Source: Vibrio sp. S9_S30 (GTDB lineage Bacteria > Pseudomonadota > Gammaproteobacteria > Enterobacterales > Vibrionaceae). Taken from it: a stretch of 64,000 nucleotides of DNA. Every line of letters starts with the position of its first letter. Position 1 is the first letter of the stretch. The notes under the pieces were generated by a model that ran no database searches, had not been told where the DNA came from, and worked only from the letters and a program-made list of their open reading frames with translations. Position numbers and translations under genes: made by a program. Location of the stretch: contig NZ_JAAUWT010000002.1 in the NCBI RefSeq assembly GCF_014694455.1, forward strand, positions 62,001 through 126,000. Reading direction: 5' to 3'. This document shows positions 60,758 to 64,000 of the stretch, piece by piece.

Positions 60758-61159
60758 TCAGAACTCACTTCCGTAAAATATATACGTTAAAGTTGAAATA
60801 GTAATGAAAGCTACCATTGAAAATTCAAAAAAAAGAGCTAGATAGTAGTCTTTTTTTCTCGCGTATTTTTTTGTTTTTTCTATGTTTATGAGAGAGCGGT
60901 ATCTTTTTCAATTGGGAAATAAAATAACCGATGAATATATCATTAATCTTACTCCTACTCCTACTCCTACTCCTACTCCTACTCCTACTCCTACTCCTAC
61001 TCCTTTGTCCCATTCTGGTAGACTAGTTTCCTCTTCTCTTATCTTTCTTTCGATATAGTTCACACTGATGCGACTAAACAAGATAGTCGCTATCCCAGAA
61101 ACTAGAAATAGGAACATGGATATGAATACTAAGAATTCTTTTGATAAATATGTTTCCAT
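60758..61159 (-). pseudogene. decayed copy of two-helix putative immunity protein (type B, copy 1)
   Basis: It begins with the same METYLSKEFLVFISMFLFLV start as the intact gene at 61945-62307. At 60908-60910 an in-frame TGA replaces the AGA of the intact copy (PN-stop versus PNRKRYRS). The reading frame then continues with recognisable KRYRSLIN, RKKDYYLALFFEF and TYIFYGSEF to a stop at 60758. A run of nine ACTCCT hexamers expands a Gly-Val stretch to about nine pairs, compared with about two in the intact copy. Confidence 0.85.
60951..61004 (-). repeat. hexanucleotide microsatellite (ACTCCT)9
   Basis: Nine perfect ACTCCT copies, encoding Gly-Val pairs on the minus strand. The paralogous site at 62141-62152 has only two copies, so this is a local expansion inside the decayed gene. 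Confidence 0.97.
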
Positions 61160-61222
61160 AACAAAAGTATGGGTCGTTATTTTATAAAGCTTTTCATGAA
61201 AAATCTATTTTGATAAACTAAT

Positions 61223-61583
61223 CTAGTAACTATTACCATCTCCGTACATGAAATAGACAAGCATGGTAATAATAATAATAAGAGAAAACGAATAGAGATA
61301 AACCTTCGCTAAGACAGCATCTTTCTTCCTAGAGTGCTTTAGGATTGCCTCGTCATCAATCGGAGAAACTTTAGCTATTTTATTAGAACTCAAACCATTG
61401 CGTGCATTATACTTCTGGCACCGATTCCTCTGTCCCATTCAGGGGAGGAGATTCCGTTTTCATCCAGCTTGTTATCAATATATTTAACGCTAATCTGGCA
61501 AACAAAATGCAAGCGGTACCCTATATAATAAATAGAGTACCCGCAAGTAGTAATCTACTTTCATAAAAAAGGCTCTCTGTCAT
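61223..61583 (-). pseudogene. decayed copy of two-helix putative immunity protein (type A, copy 1)
   Basis: Starts at an ATG at 61583 with AAAGGA upstream and is similar to the intact gene at 62371-62736. It has a TAG within the first helix (FII-stop), a one-base T deletion in the ILF-CRIS region and a one-base deletion after GARSIMHAM. The last part is in frame again and nearly identical to the intact copy (SPIDDEAILKHSRKKDAVLAKVYLY-like, ending YGDGNSY). It cannot encode a full protein. Confidence 0.85.
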
Positions 61584-61592
61584 GCTTTTCCT

Positions 61593-61964
61593 TTAATATA
61601 AGATGATGTGCCACAATATCATCATGATAAATAAAGAAAAAAATGAAATGACAATCCCCAGTGCCAATAGGTAATCTAGCGTTCTTGCATATGTTCTCAC
61701 TTCATCATAATTTAAAAAAGTCGGTTTTAGCTTTTTAAATACAAGTACTAGTGAGTAACTCATCACAAGTGTACCTATGGTTTTATCCCATTTAGGTGAT
61801 TGAAGACCTATGCTGTTCAATCTTTCTTCGATATAGTTAATTGAAATTCGACTAAAGATAAAGCTAAATATGCTCATACAAAAAAATAAAAAACCAAATA
61901 GAAGATAGAAGTTAAAATAAAGGTCATAAGCCAAATATGAGGATTTATCCAAACTCATTACCAT
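61593..61964 (-). CDS. small two-helix membrane protein, putative immunity protein (type C)
   Basis: 123 aa (or 121 from the second ATG). Hydrophobic helices lie at about 15-40 and 95-120. The family motif IFSRISINYIEERL, then SPKWDK, then VRTYARTLDYLLAL matches types A and B. The start overlaps the type B stop by 20 bases in another frame. It lacks any enzyme motif. The role as immunity protein is inferred from its place after a toxin-like gene. Confidence 0.7.
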   Translation of the reverse strand: MVMSLDKSSYLAYDLYFNFYLLFGFLFFCMSIFSFIFSRISINYIEERLNSIGLQSPKWDKTIGTLVMSYSLVLVFKKLKPTFLNYDEVRTYARTLDYLLALGIVISFFSLFIMMILWHIILY

Positions 61965-62307
61965 ATAATATATATGTGATAGTTGAGATACCTATGAAAA
62001 TTACCATTGAAAGTTCAAAAAAAAGAGCTAGATAGTAGTCTTTTTTTCTCGCATATCTTTTTGTTTTTTCTATGTCTATGAGAGAGCGGTATCTTTTTCT
62101 ATTGGGAAATAAAATAACCGATGAATATATCATTAATCTTACTCCTACTCCTTTGTCCCATTCTGGTAGACTAGTTTCCTCTTCTCTTATCTTTCTTTTG
62201 ATATAGTTCACACTGATGCGACTAAACAAGATAGTCGCTATCCCAGAAACTAGAAATAGGAACATGGATATGAATACTAAGAATTCTTTTGATAAATATG
62301 TTTCCAT
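61945..62307 (-). CDS. small two-helix membrane protein, putative immunity protein (type B, intact copy)
   Basis: 120 aa. Helices at about 8-32 and 92-114 flank a charged central region with LFSRISVNYIKRKI, LPEWDKGVGVR and RYARKKDYYLAL. The decayed copy at 60758-61159 is nearly identical. It lies 63 bases after the type A gene. An inner-membrane location is predicted. I do not know a named family with certainty. Confidence 0.72.
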   Translation of the reverse strand: METYLSKEFLVFISMFLFLVSGIATILFSRISVNYIKRKIREEETSLPEWDKGVGVRLMIYSSVILFPNRKRYRSLIDIEKTKRYARKKDYYLALFFELSMVIFIGISTITYILYGNEFG

Positions 62308-62370
62308 AACAAAAATATGGGTCGTTATTTTATAAAGCTTTTCATGAAAAATCTATTTTGATAAACTAAT

Positions 62371-62736
62371 CTAGTAACTATTACCATCTCCGTACATGAA
62401 ATAGACAAGCATGGTAATGCTAATAAAAAGAGAAAACGAATAGAGATAAACCTTCGCTAAGACAGCATCTTTCTTCCTAGAGTGCTTTAGGATTGCCTCG
62501 TCATCAACCGGAGAAACCTTAGCTATTTTATTAGAACTCAACACCATCGCGTACATTATACTTCTGGCACCGATTCCTCTGTCCCATGCAGGGGGGGAGA
62601 TTCCGTTTTCGTCCATCTTGTTATCAATATATTTAACGCTAATCCGGCAAAATAAAATACAAGCTATACCCATTATGAAAAATATAGTCCCTGCAAGGAG
62701 TATTAGTTTGTCTTCAGAAAAAAAATTTTCCACCAT
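62371..62736 (-). CDS. small two-helix membrane protein, putative immunity protein (type A, intact copy)
   Basis: 121 aa. Helices at about 10-30 and 93-115, with ILFCRISVKYIDNK, PPAWDRGIGAR and LKHSRKKDAVLAK between. It starts four bases after the stop of the toxin-like gene, so it is co-transcribed with it and is the best candidate for its cognate immunity protein. Confidence 0.74.
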   Translation of the reverse strand: MVENFFSEDKLILLAGTIFFIMGIACILFCRISVKYIDNKMDENGISPPAWDRGIGARSIMYAMVLSSNKIAKVSPVDDEAILKHSRKKDAVLAKVYLYSFSLFISITMLVYFMYGDGNSY

Positions 62737-62739
62737 ATT

Positions 62740-63769
62740 TTACCAATGTATTTGTTTCGAAAAATCATAAGTCTGGGCTGCAAGCCCTTGTCCGACCTTG
62801 TCGCCACCCTTAGATGCCAAATAACCTATGGTTATTGCAGAACCAATTACGAAGCACCATCCAACAGGAGTTGCTAATAAAGCGATGCCAAGGGCACTAG
62901 CACCTTTTATTACACCTGCACCAGCGACCATACCAGCCGCAGATCCCATACCAAACCCCGTGGTTTCCATTACGGCTCTACGCTGCCAATCTCGACCAGC
63001 TTGATAGTCCTTGTGAACGTTTCTGGTTCTCATTCCAGCATAACCCTTTTCCTAACAAGTTTGAGCCTCTTTCAAGCGCACGAAGGTTATTAAATTCACG
63101 TGTTGTTGATATTTGGATCGGGCGACTTGTTTTTCCACTTTTGGCTCGATTTATACCGAGCTGACCATTTGTATATATCGTGCCTCGGCGTCCTGCTTTG
63201 ACTCTTACAATGTATTTTTGTATTTCAGCCTGAAACTTGAGCTGGAAATCGGTTTGGCAATTTCTCGCGATTTGTTCCAACATTTTTAGTTGTTTTGCAG
63301 GCACTTTTCCTTTATATGCACTTCTGACTTTTTCATAAGCTGTCTGCAGCTTATTTGCCGCTTTACCAAACTCAGAGAGGCGAGTCTCAGCTGCAGTAGT
63401 TGCTGCGCCTATTGCTCCGACAGATTCATTTTGGACTATCGGAATGATTTCATCTTGGTAGAAATTTGCGATAGCGAGAAGTGTGTCTCCACCGTACAAA
63501 TCAGACAGATCAGCTAAGTTACGCTGCGCTTGGGGAGAGAGTGCCTGCGCTTGGTTAAAGGCACAGACTAAATCGGGACGTTTGCCTCGCCACTCTAAGG
63601 CAGTGGCTTCATTGCCGTGAGAAACGACATAAGGGGTGCCTTTGGGGATAGTGTTTCCGATGATATGAGGGTTGTTTTTTCTAAAGTGAGCTACAGCGTC
63701 TTTATCCGATATATCCACAGGGTAGTTTTGAGAGGTATTTGAAAAACATAGCTGAATGGCTTGCGTCAC
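62740..63769 (-). pseudogene. probable toxin/effector gene split by one frameshift
   Basis: Two frames join into one protein of about 342 aa if one base is removed near 63040-63050 (AAAAGGGTT on the minus strand). The first part runs from a GTG at 63769 (AAGGA upstream) to 62978. The second frame ends at 62740. The fused protein has an N-terminal domain (DISDKDAVAHFRKNNPHII, PYVVSHGNEATALEWRGKR), a helical middle and a C-terminal Gly/Ala-rich pair of hydrophobic helices (GSAAGMVAGAGVIKG and GIALLATPVGWCFVIGSAI). The C-terminal part looks membrane-inserting. The call as an effector is inferred from this and the downstream array. A sequencing error could explain the shift. Confidence 0.6.
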
Positions 63770-64000
63770 GACAATTCCTTTTGGAGTGAAATGATATTTG
63801 ATGCATATTGGCACTAACCTTGGATGTTTTAAAAGCAAAACAGATACTTAGAGTCAATGTGTTATGCCATGAACTCTCAGTTTTTATCAAAAGGTATTGC
63901 AATGCTTCTACAAAATGCTAACTGGCGTTATTGATCCTCAACCATTTAGGATTGCCGACTCCAACTTACTAACCCAGAGCTCCAGAATCTATCGCGATGG
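63770..64000. other. end of window upstream of the toxin-like gene
   Basis: About 230 bases with no recognised gene. It should hold the promoter of the island on the minus strand. Short open frames on both strands have no convincing start or similarity. Confidence 0.4.

Noticed and set aside
63040..63050. Programmed ribosomal frameshift in the toxin-like gene
   Set aside because: Joining the frames needs a +1 shift and the site does not fit a classic slippery heptamer. Mutation or a sequencing error is simpler.

Overview
The window reads as chromosomal DNA of a marine gammaproteobacterium, most likely Vibrionaceae. This is inferred from protein similarity to Vibrio orthologues, from the long cell-envelope block in Vibrio/Escherichia order, and from a separate siaP-Q-M transporter followed by nanA and an RpiR regulator. 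The sequence alone does not fix the species. No rRNA, tRNA, CRISPR array or intact insertion sequence was seen.

Layout. 1-6.9 kb: end of a LysR-type regulator, a pentapeptide-repeat potassium-channel-like protein, a REC-EAL protein, and a divergent two-component system (OmpR-type regulator and large hybrid kinase). 6.8-16.5 kb: a minus-strand sugar-acid operon with a PdxA-like dehydrogenase, an enolase-superfamily acid-sugar dehydratase, an AraD1/FAH-type enzyme, an alpha-ketoglutaric semialdehyde dehydrogenase, two FadR-type regulators and a TRAP transporter. The set resembles a non-phosphorylating pentonate route to 2-oxoglutarate. 17-18 kb: ribB behind an FMN riboswitch. 18.4-25.8 kb: a sialic acid locus (nanK, nanE, siaPQM, two different N-acetylneuraminate-lyase-type genes, an RpiR regulator). 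25.9-29.7 kb: metNIQ with a MetJ operator, divergent from gmhB and a MliC-like lipoprotein. 29.8-34.1 kb: treR, treB, treC.

34.2-60.3 kb is conserved core: yitT-type membrane protein, glyA, dnaK, dnaJ, then a minus-strand series miaB, ybeZ, ybeY, corC, lnt, leuS, lptE, holA, rsfS, rlmH, mrdA, mrdB, rlpA, dacA, ybeD, lipB, lipA, interrupted by a plus-strand zinc-ribbon gene and small lipoproteins.

60.6-64 kb is an AT-rich accessory island next to miaB. It holds a probable toxin or effector gene split by one frameshift, followed by five paralogous small two-helix membrane proteins. Three are intact and two are decayed by nonsense and frameshift mutations. The arrangement looks like an effector with a duplicated immunity-gene array. 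A 3' remnant of a CoA-transferase gene lies at its edge.

A second theme is short tandem duplication. Units of 17-20 bp, most often exactly 18 bp, occur at several unrelated loci, in coding ends, leaders and intergenic DNA. Shorter units (6 and 14 bp) also occur.
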